From Limnochorda pilosa (GTDB lineage Bacteria > Bacillota > Limnochordia > Limnochordales > Limnochordaceae), in assembly GCF_001544015.1 (NCBI RefSeq), contig NZ_AP014924.1, positions 124,001 to 188,000 on the forward strand: a stretch of 64,000 bases of DNA, given 5' to 3'. Of this stretch, positions 25,203 to 33,471 are shown piece after piece (the stretch's first letter is position 1; each line of letters starts with the position of its first letter). The position numbers and the translations under genes were made by a program. Under the pieces are notes generated by a model. It worked only from the letters and a program-made list of their open reading frames with translations, searched no databases and had not been told where the DNA came from.

Positions 25203-26123
25203 ATGAACGACGGAGTCCCGGCCCTGATCGTCCACGGCGGCGCCGGCTCGATCAGCGACCCTGAGGGTCATCGAGCCGGCGTCCGGCGCGCGGTGGACGC
25301 GGGCTTTGCGGTGCTGGACGACGGCGGTTCCGCGCTGAATGCGGTGCTGGCGGCGGTTCGGGTGCTGGAGGACGATCCCGTTTTCAACGCGGGCACGGGG
25401 TCTTGCCTGACCCTCCAGGGCGAGGTGGAGATGGACGCGGCCGTGGCCCGAGGGGACGGGGGCTTCGGCGCAGTCACCTGCGTGCGGGGGGTCCGGCACC
25501 CTGTGGACCTCGCGCGGGCGGTGATGGAGCGCACCGACCACCTGATCCTGGCGGGCGAGGGTGCCGTGCAGCTGGCCCGGAGGCTTGGCTTCCCCCCCTA
25601 CAACCCCGTCACCGAAGAGCGGCTCGCCCAGTGGCGCCGGGCGCTGGAGGCGGCGGAGCGGGGCGAGGGACGGTTCAGCCGCCGGGGAGGGTGGTACTCC
25701 ACCGTGGGCGCGGCGGCCAGGGACGCCTCGGGAGCGGTGGCGGCCGCCACGTCCACGGGCGGCATCGTCCTCAAGCTTCCGGGCCGGGTGGGCGACACCC
25801 CCGTGCCCGGGGCGGGAACCCACGCCGGGGTTCATGGCGCCGCGTCGGCCACCGGCCACGGGGAAGGCATCCTGCGGCTGGCCCTCACCCGGGGGGTGGT
25901 GGAGGCCATGGAGAGCCTCTCAGCGCAGGAAGCGTGCCGGATGGCCGTGGACCGCGCGAGGGCTGCCGGCGTGGAGGCGGGAGTGATCGGCGTGGACCTC
26001 CAGGGGCGCGTGGGCTTCGCCTTCAACACGCCTTCCATGGCCTGGGCCTACCGCGTGGCCGGAGAAGCCGCGGTGGCCCACGCGGGCGGTCCCCAAGGGG
26101 TGGAGCCCGCCGCCCGCTTCTGA
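25203..26123 (+). CDS. Isoaspartyl peptidase/L-asparaginase (Ntn-hydrolase)
   Basis: 306 residues of the plant-type asparaginase family, which self-cleaves to expose a catalytic Thr. Visible signatures are VHGGAG near the N-terminus, NAGTGSCLT, the cleavage/nucleophile region YSTVGAAARD, TSTGG, and GRVGDTPVPGAGTHAG. It hydrolyses asparagine or isoaspartyl dipeptides. Starts 12 bases after the selenoprotein stop with GAGGAGG upstream, so probably in the same operon. The 211-base gap after it has no clear promoter. Confidence 0.9.
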   Translation: MNDGVPALIVHGGAGSISDPEGHRAGVRRAVDAGFAVLDDGGSALNAVLAAVRVLEDDPVFNAGTGSCLTLQGEVEMDAAVARGDGGFGAVTCVRGVRHPVDLARAVMERTDHLILAGEGAVQLARRLGFPPYNPVTEERLAQWRRALEAAERGEGRFSRRGGWYSTVGAAARDASGAVAAATSTGGIVLKLPGRVGDTPVPGAGTHAGVHGAASATGHGEGILRLALTRGVVEAMESLSAQEACRMAVDRARAAGVEAGVIGVDLQGRVGFAFNTPSMAWAYRVAGEAAVAHAGGPQGVEPAARF

Positions 26124-26334
26124 TCCCAGCCTGCGCGCACGTCAGAAAACGAGCGCAGCTTCTGCCCTACTCTGGAAGGAGTCCGACCGGGCGGGAACGA
26201 AGTGAGAACGAGTGGCGGGAACGACGTGGCCCAGCTCGTGCATACTGGACACACAAGGCCCGCAGCGGGCCGGGCCCTGGCAGGGAAGGAACTCCCGGGG
26301 CCCGGCGGGAAGAACCTCTGGGGAGAGGTGGACC

Positions 26335-27054
26335 ATGCGGCTCGTCTTCCTCGGACCGCCTGGCGTGGGCAAGGGCACGCAGGCAGAGATCCTGGCGCAA
26401 CGCGAAGGCATTCCGGCCATCTCCACCGGACAGATCCTGCGCGAGGCCGCCCAGAGCGAGGCTCTGGGCCCGTCGCTCCGCCGGATCATGGAAGGCGGGG
26501 GCTTGGTCCCCGACGAGGTCATGGTTCGGATCATCGAAGAGCGCCTGGGTCGCCCCGACTGCCGCCCCGGCTTCATCCTGGACGGGTTCCCCCGAACCCT
26601 CGGGCAGGCCGCGGAGCTCGATCGGCTCCTGGAACGCCTGCATCTGGAGCTGGACGCGGTGCTCCTCCTGGACGTGGACGAGGAGCGGCTGGTCCAGCGC
26701 CTGGTCCAGCGTCGCGTCTGCTCCCGGTGCGGCGCCAACTACCACCTCACCTCCCGCCCGCCCGCCCAGCCGGGCCGCTGTGACCGCTGCGGGGGCGAGC
26801 TGGTGCAGCGTGAGGACGACCGCGAGGAGGTCGTCCGGGAGCGGTTCCGAACCTACCGCCAGAAGACCCTGCCCCTGGTGGAGTACTATGCCTCGCGGGG
26901 GCTCCTTCGGACCGTGGATGGCGACCAGCCTATCGAAGCGGTAGGCGCCGCCATCGAGGCGGCCTTGGCGCGCCGGGCCCTTCCGGGCGCCCACCGGCCC
27001 GAGGCAGGCGACGGAGGTCCCTCCCCCAGGCAGGCGGCCGCCGGCCGCGGCTAG
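26335..27054 (+). CDS. adk: Adenylate kinase, zinc-LID type
   Basis: Converts ATP and AMP to two ADP. GPPGVGKGTQ is the P-loop; the LID has four Cys in two CxxC pairs (CSRCG and CDRCG), the zinc form common in Firmicutes. DGFPRTLGQA is the AMP/Mg segment. 239 residues; the last ~25 are a Pro/Gly/Arg tail beyond the usual end. The ATG at 26335 has GGAGAGGTGG just upstream. It stands alone rather than in the usual ribosomal-protein operon. Confidence 0.95.
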   Translation: MRLVFLGPPGVGKGTQAEILAQREGIPAISTGQILREAAQSEALGPSLRRIMEGGGLVPDEVMVRIIEERLGRPDCRPGFILDGFPRTLGQAAELDRLLERLHLELDAVLLLDVDEERLVQRLVQRRVCSRCGANYHLTSRPPAQPGRCDRCGGELVQREDDREEVVRERFRTYRQKTLPLVEYYASRGLLRTVDGDQPIEAVGAAIEAALARRALPGAHRPEAGDGGPSPRQAAAGRG

Positions 27055-27111
27055 CCCGGGCCGGAGGGGCAGGCCGGGTGCGAGCCTGAGGCCGACAGCC
27101 GGCGCAGGCCC

Positions 27112-27774
27112 TCAGGAAGAAGGCCCGCCGGTCTGGGGGATCAAGAGCCTCCCCATCGCCAGGACGTTCTCCTGCCAGTAGGTGCCGCCCGGACGGGCGA
27201 AGGTCTCGACGACTTTCCCCGCCCTCGCAGAGGCCACCACAAAGTCCACCCGCTCAGGGGAGAGGCGGGTGATGATCGCGACGCCCTGCGGGTCGCCGCT
27301 GCGCCCCTTGAAGAAGAGGAGGTCCCCAGGCACCGCCGACGCCAGGTCGACCGCGTCCACGTTCCAGTAGAAGAGCGCCTGGCTGCTGGCATCCGTCGCC
27401 TCGCTCAACCCCGATTCGGTGGCTTGCCAGAGAAAGGTGAGGCCCGGTACCACCGACCGGTACACGTTCACCACCAGGCCCGAGGCGTCCACCCCCATGG
27501 ATCCCGGGTCCGCCCCGGCCTGAACCGCGTCCAGGAACTCCTGCAACGTCGTCTGGCCAGCCAGCTTGAAGGGCATGCCTTGCTGCGTCTCGTCGCCCAC
27601 CGGATAGCTCAGACGGGCGTAGCTCAAGGCCTCCTCGGCCGCCTGAGCCGCCGCCTCGACGCTGAGGGGCTCGCGCGGCGCCGGCGCCTGCTGGCCGGTC
27701 GCGTGCACCCCCAGGACGAGGACCGCAGCCAAGCCCAGGCAGGCCGCCCTGCGTACCCTCATGGATCGCGCCAT
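27112..27774 (-). CDS. Secreted NlpC/P60-like protein lacking the catalytic Cys
   Basis: 220 residues with a signal peptide (basic MARSMRVRR, hydrophobic CLGLAAVLVLG, then ATGQQA). The C-terminal domain follows NlpC/P60 order: GVDASGLVVNVYR where active enzymes have DCSGLV, then PGDLLFFKG and GVAIITRL where active enzymes have a His. Nucleophile and His are both replaced, so peptidoglycan hydrolysis is unlikely; a binding or regulatory role is possible. The ATG at 27774 follows GAAGGGGG. Downstream of the hydroxyacyl-CoA dehydrogenase gene on the same strand. Confidence 0.6.
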   Translation of the reverse strand: MARSMRVRRAACLGLAAVLVLGVHATGQQAPAPREPLSVEAAAQAAEEALSYARLSYPVGDETQQGMPFKLAGQTTLQEFLDAVQAGADPGSMGVDASGLVVNVYRSVVPGLTFLWQATESGLSEATDASSQALFYWNVDAVDLASAVPGDLLFFKGRSGDPQGVAIITRLSPERVDFVVASARAGKVVETFARPGGTYWQENVLAMGRLLIPQTGGPSS

Positions 27775-27836
27775 GCTCTGTCCCCCTTCACCCGGGGTGC
27801 GCCGGACCCATCCGGCGCACCCGTGGAACCTGCTCT

Positions 27837-28694
27837 TCACTGATTCGGAACGTAGCTGTAGAAGCCCTGCCCCGTCTTGCGCCCCAGGTGTCCGGCCGCC
27901 ACCAGGCGCTTGAGGAGCCGCGGGGGTGCGTAGCGGGGGTCACCCGTCTCCTGGTGGATGGCCACCAGGACGTCGTGGATCACGTCGAGCCCTGTCATGT
28001 CCGCCGTTTCCAGAGGCCCCATCTTCCACCCGTAGCCCAGGCGCATGGCCCGATCGATCTCCTCCGCGGGCGCCACGTTCTGTTCCAGGAGCTGGATGGC
28101 CTCGATCATGGTGGGCACGGCCACCCGGTTGGCGATGAACCCGGCCACGTCGGCCCGTACCTCGACCGGCTCCTTCCCCACCTGCCGAACGAAGGCGAGT
28201 CCGGCCTCCACCGTCGCGGGCCGGGTGCGCAGCCCGTGGATCACCTCCACCAGCGGCATGAGGGGAACGGGGCTGAAGAAGTGGAGCCCCATCATCCGGC
28301 CGGGGTCCGAGAGGGCCGCGGCCAGACGTGTGATGGGGATGGACGAGGTGTTGCTGGCCAGGAGCGCCGACGGCGCCCGCGCTTCCAGCTCGCGAAAGAC
28401 CTCCAGCTTCAGCTCCAGGCGCTCGGGCACGGCCTCGATCACCAGGTCGGCCTCCCCCGCCCCGCTCCAGTCCAGGGTGGGGGTGACCCGCTCGAGCACC
28501 GCCTCCGGCGCCTCCGCGAGGCGTCCCTTCTCGTGCAGCTTGGCCAGAGACCAGCCCATGGACTTCACGGCCCGGTCCAGAATCTCCCGGCCCACGTCCC
28601 GCAGCGTCACCCGGATGCCCGCCTGGGCCGCCACCTGTGCGATGCCGCCCCCCATGAAACCTGCGCCCACCACGAAGAGCCGCTCGATGCCCAA
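27837..28694 (-). CDS. 3-hydroxyacyl-CoA (3-hydroxybutyryl-CoA) dehydrogenase
   Basis: 285 residues, NAD-dependent oxidation of 3-hydroxyacyl-CoA or, in reverse, formation of 3-hydroxybutyryl-CoA. VVGAGFMGGGIAQVAAQAG is the Rossmann loop, SNTSS and GLHFFSPVPLMPLVEV carry catalytic Ser and His, and MGPLETADMTGLDV is in the C-terminal helical domain. TTG start with GGGGTGAG upstream. No thiolase or enoyl-CoA hydratase gene is adjacent, so whether it works in fatty acid breakdown or butyrate formation is unknown. Confidence 0.92.
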   Translation of the reverse strand: MGIERLFVVGAGFMGGGIAQVAAQAGIRVTLRDVGREILDRAVKSMGWSLAKLHEKGRLAEAPEAVLERVTPTLDWSGAGEADLVIEAVPERLELKLEVFRELEARAPSALLASNTSSIPITRLAAALSDPGRMMGLHFFSPVPLMPLVEVIHGLRTRPATVEAGLAFVRQVGKEPVEVRADVAGFIANRVAVPTMIEAIQLLEQNVAPAEEIDRAMRLGYGWKMGPLETADMTGLDVIHDVLVAIHQETGDPRYAPPRLLKRLVAAGHLGRKTGQGFYSYVPNQ

Positions 28695-28903
28695 GAGCTC
28701 ACCCCGTTTCCAGGAGATGTCCCGCAGGGGCTGCCTGCGACCACGTACTCTCGGCTTCGCTGCTCGGGCGTGCGCCTCCTCTCCTGGCAGGCAGCCCCGC
28801 TCACGGCGGGCCGTGGGCGGGGGCGTGCTCCTTTCCTCTCATCCGGTGGACCCCACCCCGGGCAGACTACTCTGCGGCAACCGCCCAACGAGGGGGAACA
28901 GCG

Positions 28904-29116
28904 GTGGCGGGTACGGTGAAGAACGCGCAGGAGATGCAGACGCGCCTGCGCCGGGCTCAGAACGCCATGATGGAGATCGGGCAACTGGGCCGGCAGTTGG
29001 GCACGGGCCAGAAGCAGCCGAAGGCACAGCAGCAGGCCCGCCTGCAGCAGCTGATCAACGACGTCGGTCAGGAGCTGCAGGAGATCCAGCGATACGCGGA
29101 CCGGCAGTTCTCGTAA
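28904..29116 (+). CDS. Small helical protein of unknown function
   Basis: 70 residues, rich in Gln, Ala, Arg and Leu with no Cys or His, and strongly helix/coiled-coil-like (QTRLRRAQNAMMEIGQLGRQ, QQLINDVGQELQEI). It resembles in style the DUF1657-type small proteins of spore-formers, but the match is not certain. GTG start with AGGGGG 7 bases upstream. It diverges from the dehydrogenase gene across 209 bases, in which I see no clear promoter. Confidence 0.6.
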   Translation: MAGTVKNAQEMQTRLRRAQNAMMEIGQLGRQLGTGQKQPKAQQQARLQQLINDVGQELQEIQRYADRQFS

Positions 29117-29191
29117 CGCCGGAAGGCTCACCCGCCAGGGGGACGCGGGAGAGCCCGCGTCCCCCCTCTCGCGCGCCTGAGGCTACCGAGC

Positions 29192-29911
29192 ATGGTTCTC
29201 GTTCGCAAGAGGGGTCTCGGCCAGGCAGGAAGCCGACGCCCGCGTGCGAAACCATCACGAGCGGGCGGGTGCGTCCCGCGAAACGTGTGCGGGCCGCACA
29301 GCCACGCCGTCGTCCGGGAGTTGAACGTCACGGTGAGCCTCGATCTCTTCGCGACCGTACCGACCTTGAACGAATCCCGTCTGAACACCCTGGCGCCGCC
29401 GCACGCCTTCCGGGGCATCTCCCACCTGGCCCCGGGCCAAACGGCGGGCCGCGGTGAAGGCTCCTTCGACGTGGAACCCTACGCCCGTCTTCTCCAGCGG
29501 CTGACCGGCGTCGACCTGCTGCAGGAGGAACCCGAAGGGGTCACCCGGGTGCCCAAGGAAGAGCGGAGCACCACCCGGCCCTTCCGGGTGCGGCGGGTAC
29601 CGCCCCACAAGGTGGCCGAGGTGGCGGCGCACCTGGCGGGGGCGTTCGAGAGGAGCCCCGACGGCCCTCCCGCCGCGGGCGCGGCCGAACGGCGCGAGCC
29701 GGTGCACGCCGCGACCGCCGCCGGCGGGGCGGTGCGTGCCCCAGGTGGAGACACGCCGCCCCCGGTCGCTGGAGGCGACGGTCCTCCTCCGCCGCCGGAA
29801 GACGGTGCGGGCGAGGAGCGGCCTCTGACGCGCGAGGAGTGGCAGGACCTGGTCCGCTTCTTCCAGGTCTGCGCCCAGCGCCGGTACGCCGTTACCATCC
29901 GCCTGGAGTGA
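29192..29911 (+). CDS. Hypothetical protein with Pro-rich linker
   Basis: Up to 239 residues, not recognised. The first ~40 residues are basic and may not be translated. A structured part follows (VTVSLDLFATVPTLNESRLN, SFDVEPYARLLQRLTGVDLL), then a Pro/Gly/Ala linker with PPPPPE, then a C-terminal LTREEWQDLVRFFQVCAQRR. ATG at 29192 has GAGG 9 bases upstream; a later GTG near 29333 is possible. Converges on the debranching-enzyme gene. Confidence 0.5.
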   Translation: MVLVRKRGLGQAGSRRPRAKPSRAGGCVPRNVCGPHSHAVVRELNVTVSLDLFATVPTLNESRLNTLAPPHAFRGISHLAPGQTAGRGEGSFDVEPYARLLQRLTGVDLLQEEPEGVTRVPKEERSTTRPFRVRRVPPHKVAEVAAHLAGAFERSPDGPPAAGAAERREPVHAATAAGGAVRAPGGDTPPPVAGGDGPPPPPEDGAGEERPLTREEWQDLVRFFQVCAQRRYAVTIRLE

Positions 29912-29917
29912 GCGCCT

Positions 29918-32065
29918 TCAAGGGTTCCCCCGGTCCGGCCGGATCACCGTCCATCCGGGCGGCAGGCCGGAGGCCTCGACACGGACGGTGCGCCCCCGTC
30001 CCTCCACCTTCAGGTCCATGCGCCCGGGCCCCGCGGGAAGGCCGCGAAGGGTGAGCCAGGGCAACCACTCGGGGAGGAAGGGATCCAGCCGGACCTGCCG
30101 CGCGGCCGCGTCGACCTCCAGGTTGAGGAGGCTCTCCACGAGCAAGAATGGAACGGCCGCCGCCCAGGCCTGAGGCGAGCAGGCCACCGGATAGGGGGCG
30201 GGCCCGCCCGGTCCGGCTGGGTGACCGGCGAAGAGCTCGGGCAGGCGGCGCCAGGGAAGCGCCCTGGAGGCGTCCAGGATGCCCCGCACCAGCCGGGCGG
30301 CCTCCTCGCCGCGGCCGAAGCGGGCCATGCCACGGGCGATCAGGGCGGTATCGTGGGGCCAGACTGATCCGTTGTGGTAGCTCAGCGGGTCGTAGGCGCG
30401 CTGGCCCGCGGCCAGGGTGCGGATGCCGTAGCCCGAGAAGAGGTCCGACTCCATCAGCCGGCGGGCCAGAGCGTCCCCCTCCGCCTGCTCCAGGGCGCCG
30501 CACCAGAGCAGGTGGCCGGGGTTGGAGGCGAGGGTGGCCACGGGCCGTTTCTCGCCGTCGAGGGCCAGGGCGTAGCGACCTTCGCCCAGGGAGAAGTGCC
30601 TGGCGATGGACCGCTGGAGGCCGCGGGCCCGGGCCTCGAGCTCGCCGCCTCGCCGGGGTTCGCCCCAGAACCGGGCCAGGGAAGCCGCACCCTTCAGCGC
30701 GGCCACCAGGTAGCCCTGGACCTCCACCAGCGCGATGGGAGGCGGGGCCAGGGTGCCCTCGGGCGTGACGGTGGAGTCGAAGGAGTCCTTCCATCCTTGG
30801 TTGGGCAGAAGTCCCTGCCCGTCGTATTCCAGAAAACCGTCGCCGTCCAGGTCGCCTTCGCCGGTGATCCACGCGAGGGCGGCCTCCACGTGAGGCCGCA
30901 GGCGTGCCGCCGCTTCCGTGTCACCCATCCAGCGGGTCAGGTCCGCGGCCAGGATGAGGAAGAGGGGCGTGGCGTCCACGCTTCCGTAGTAGGGGGTGTG
31001 AGGCACCGTGCCCATCCGGGCCAGCTCGCCCCGGCGCAGCTCGTGCAGGATCTTGCCGGGGGCCTCTTCCCGCCAGGCATCGTGGCCTCTGCCCTGGTAG
31101 CGGGCCAGGGTGAAGAGGGTGGCCCGGGCCAGCGCCGGGGTGAGAAGCAAGGCCTCCCGGGCCGCGAGGAGGCTGTCCCGTCCGAAGAGGACCGCAAACC
31201 AGGGGACCCCCGCCGTGGGGACCGGACCGTCGCCCATGTCGGTCGCCAGGCTCAGTAGGTCCCGGCGGCCGCGCTCCCACAGGAGGACCAGGTCCTCGTC
31301 GGGGGCCTCCACGGACGTGGTCGCCTCGAGCCAGGCCTGCTCCGCGTCCTCCCGGCGCTGGACCTCGTCGGCCATCAGGTGGTCCAGGGGCCGGAGGGGG
31401 CCGGCGGCGGCTCGCTGCCCGTGGGAACGGGGCGTACCCGCCGAGCCAGCGGGCGCCTCCTCCGGGCCGGGCATGGTTCCCTCGCCCACCTCCACCCGCA
31501 CGCGTACAATGAAAGAGGCCTGGGGTTCCAGCGACAACTCGAAGAGGAGGTCGCCGTCCTCCACCCGACCCTCCGGCTCCACTCGGACCCGGGTGAAGCG
31601 GGCGACCCCGTCGCGCCCCTGATAGTCGAGGCGAAACCCGCCGGGGGAGGTCTCCCGCGCTACGGGTGGCCGCTCGTCCTGCAGGGGGTAGCCGCGCACC
31701 AGGAACATGTCCGCAAAGTCGGCGTCGGCCACGAGCCGGAGCTTCAGCTGGAGCGGCTCCCGGTGGTGGTTCACCAGCCGGACCTCCTCGTAGAAGGCCT
31801 CGCCCACCACGCGCCGGCGTTGGATCTCCACGGCGTAGGGGGAGACGGCGGCCTTCCGTTCCAGGGGATGGCCCATGAGTGCCCGGCTGGTGCACCCGTC
31901 CGTCCAGGTGTGCAGGGTGGCGGGCCGTTCGCCGTCCACCAGCCACTCCAGGCGGGAGAGGTAGCGGGTGTCCTGACGGAAGAGGCCCGCCTGGCCTCCG
32001 GCCAGGCGATCGTCCCCGTCGGTGAAGAGGAAGAGGTCACCAGTCTTGAGCACGTAGCCGTCCAT
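29918..32065 (-). CDS. Amylo-alpha-1,6-glucosidase/glycogen debranching-type enzyme
   Basis: 715 residues of the COG3408 (GDE1) family. The N-terminal all-beta domain (about 1-230: GDLFLFTDGDDRLAGGQAGL, DTRYLSRLEW) precedes an (alpha/alpha)6 barrel with FAVLFGRDSLLAA, NQGWKDSFDS, SGYGIRTLA and YHNGSVWPHDTALIA, all family signatures around the catalytic acids. It trims alpha-1,6 branches or acts on related gluco-oligosaccharides; cytoplasmic, as no signal peptide is seen. ATG with GGAGGTG 4 bases upstream. A GH13 hydrolase lies 3 kb away. Confidence 0.88.
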   Translation of the reverse strand: MDGYVLKTGDLFLFTDGDDRLAGGQAGLFRQDTRYLSRLEWLVDGERPATLHTWTDGCTSRALMGHPLERKAAVSPYAVEIQRRRVVGEAFYEEVRLVNHHREPLQLKLRLVADADFADMFLVRGYPLQDERPPVARETSPGGFRLDYQGRDGVARFTRVRVEPEGRVEDGDLLFELSLEPQASFIVRVRVEVGEGTMPGPEEAPAGSAGTPRSHGQRAAAGPLRPLDHLMADEVQRREDAEQAWLEATTSVEAPDEDLVLLWERGRRDLLSLATDMGDGPVPTAGVPWFAVLFGRDSLLAAREALLLTPALARATLFTLARYQGRGHDAWREEAPGKILHELRRGELARMGTVPHTPYYGSVDATPLFLILAADLTRWMGDTEAAARLRPHVEAALAWITGEGDLDGDGFLEYDGQGLLPNQGWKDSFDSTVTPEGTLAPPPIALVEVQGYLVAALKGAASLARFWGEPRRGGELEARARGLQRSIARHFSLGEGRYALALDGEKRPVATLASNPGHLLWCGALEQAEGDALARRLMESDLFSGYGIRTLAAGQRAYDPLSYHNGSVWPHDTALIARGMARFGRGEEAARLVRGILDASRALPWRRLPELFAGHPAGPGGPAPYPVACSPQAWAAAVPFLLVESLLNLEVDAAARQVRLDPFLPEWLPWLTLRGLPAGPGRMDLKVEGRGRTVRVEASGLPPGWTVIRPDRGNP

Positions 32066-32258
32066 GCCACACCTCCGGTCCGTAACACCGAACGGGCCGG
32101 CCCCGCAGGAATGGGCCTGGCCCGGAGCGAAGCCTCTCGGGGCATTCGCCGGAGGCTCCGTGACTCCTTCCCGCCCGCCGGGGCATGGCAGGCCGCTCAG
32201 CGCCGCAAGCTAGGGTGGGCGAAACGGGCGAAACCGCCGGCGCTCAGGGAGGTCCGCC

Positions 32259-33041
32259 ATGCGACGTCTCTACCCGTCGCCCGCCGACGTGGAGGCGGCA
32301 CACCGCATCTACGACGAGCTCGCCTTTCCCCCGCCGCCCCCGGGGCGACCCTACGTGTGGATCAACATGGTCAGCACCCTGGATGGGCGCGTCACCCTGG
32401 GGCGGGGCCGCATTCGAACGCCCCTGGGTTCCCGGCTCGATCGGACCCTCATGGCGCGCATGCGGGTGCACGCCGACGCCGTCCTGCAGGGCGCGGGGAC
32501 CGTACGCGACGCCGGGTACTTCCCGGGCGTGCCCGACGACCTGCGCGAGTGGCGCAGGGCCCAGGGGCGGCAGGAGCACCCGCTGGTGGTGGTGATCACG
32601 GGCTCCTGTACCCTTCCCCTGGAAGCCCCGCTCTTCAGCCGGGCTCCCCGTCGCCCCCTGGTGATCACCAGCCGGCGCGCGCCGGAAGAGCGCGTGGCCG
32701 CCGTTCAGGCCGTGGCGGACGTGGAGGTGGCGGGCGACGAGCAGGTGGACCTCCCCCGCGCCCTGGCCTTCCTCCGCACCTCCCGCGGCGTCGAGTACCT
32801 GCTTTCGGAGGGGGGGCCCACCCTCAACCACAGCTTCTTCGCCGGAGGGCTGGCTGACGAGCTCTTCCTCACCGTGACCCCCCGCATCGATGGGTACCGG
32901 GCCGACCTCACCCCCGTGGACGGCCCGTCGGTGATCGAACCGCTGCCCCAGATGGAGCCCGTGAGCATCCACCTGCACGAGGGGGAGCTCTTTCTCAGGT
33001 ACCGGCGGGCCGTTGAAGCAGGCCGGGGCGGCCAGAGGTGA
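32259..33041 (+). CDS. RibD C-terminal domain (dihydrofolate-reductase-fold) reductase
   Basis: 260 residues. YVWINMVSTLDGRVTLGRG and DAVLQGAGTVRDAGYFPG are the RibD_C/DHFR-like NADPH and pyrimidine contacts; EYLLSEGGPTLNHSFF matches the late GGP motif. The family reduces the ribosylamino-pyrimidine in riboflavin synthesis, or acts as an alternative dihydrofolate reductase. No deaminase domain and no other rib gene are present, so which role applies is open. ATG with GGGAGGT 5 bases upstream. Divergent from the debranching enzyme over 193 bases without an obvious promoter. Confidence 0.83.
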   Translation: MRRLYPSPADVEAAHRIYDELAFPPPPPGRPYVWINMVSTLDGRVTLGRGRIRTPLGSRLDRTLMARMRVHADAVLQGAGTVRDAGYFPGVPDDLREWRRAQGRQEHPLVVVITGSCTLPLEAPLFSRAPRRPLVITSRRAPEERVAAVQAVADVEVAGDEQVDLPRALAFLRTSRGVEYLLSEGGPTLNHSFFAGGLADELFLTVTPRIDGYRADLTPVDGPSVIEPLPQMEPVSIHLHEGELFLRYRRAVEAGRGGQR

Positions 33042-33070
33042 CCGCCCCGGGGCGCCCGCCAGAGGTGGGC

Positions 33071-33316
33071 TCACCGCTGGACCAGCTTCACCAGGGCGCT
33101 GGCGATGGCTTTCTGCTCCGACTCGTCGGCCGCCCGCCAGAGCTCCTGCAGGACGGCTTGCTCAGGGGCGGCGGGCGCCACGTTGCCCGCCAGGAAGTCC
33201 CCGATGGTCTCGGCCTGGTTGGCGATGCTCTCGTGCCCCAGGCCGGCCTTCTCGCCGGCGTGTACCGCCTTCGACAGCGTCTGCTTCCACTGGTCCCAGC
33301 CCATGTTCAAATCCAA
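33071..33316 (-). CDS. DUF3243 family protein
   Basis: 81 residues: MGWDQWKQTLSKAVHAGEKA, then IANQAETIGDFLAGNVAP and ANALVKLV-like ending, matching the DUF3243 family that is largely confined to Firmicutes. Helical and soluble; function unknown. TTG at 33316 has a GGGGGG block upstream; the internal ATG at 33304 is an alternative. The family is useful as a taxonomic marker. Confidence 0.82.
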   Translation of the reverse strand: MDLNMGWDQWKQTLSKAVHAGEKAGLGHESIANQAETIGDFLAGNVAPAAPEQAVLQELWRAADESEQKAIASALVKLVQR

Positions 33317-33471
33317 GCCCTTCCCCCCTTCCTCCCCGATGGGACACCGGGTGCATCCTTAGCTTGAGGGGGCGTACCCTCGGGGATGCACCGCGGGCTC
33401 TGGAAGATTCCCGCGGGGAGGGCTTCAGGCATGGCGGCGGGGACGGGGGAGACGGTAGCGGAGGTGAACCG

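Noticed and set aside
30374-31258. Long plus-strand open frames opposite the debranching enzyme
   Set aside because: Composition is Arg/Gly/Pro-rich without motifs, whereas the minus strand encodes a full GH family protein.
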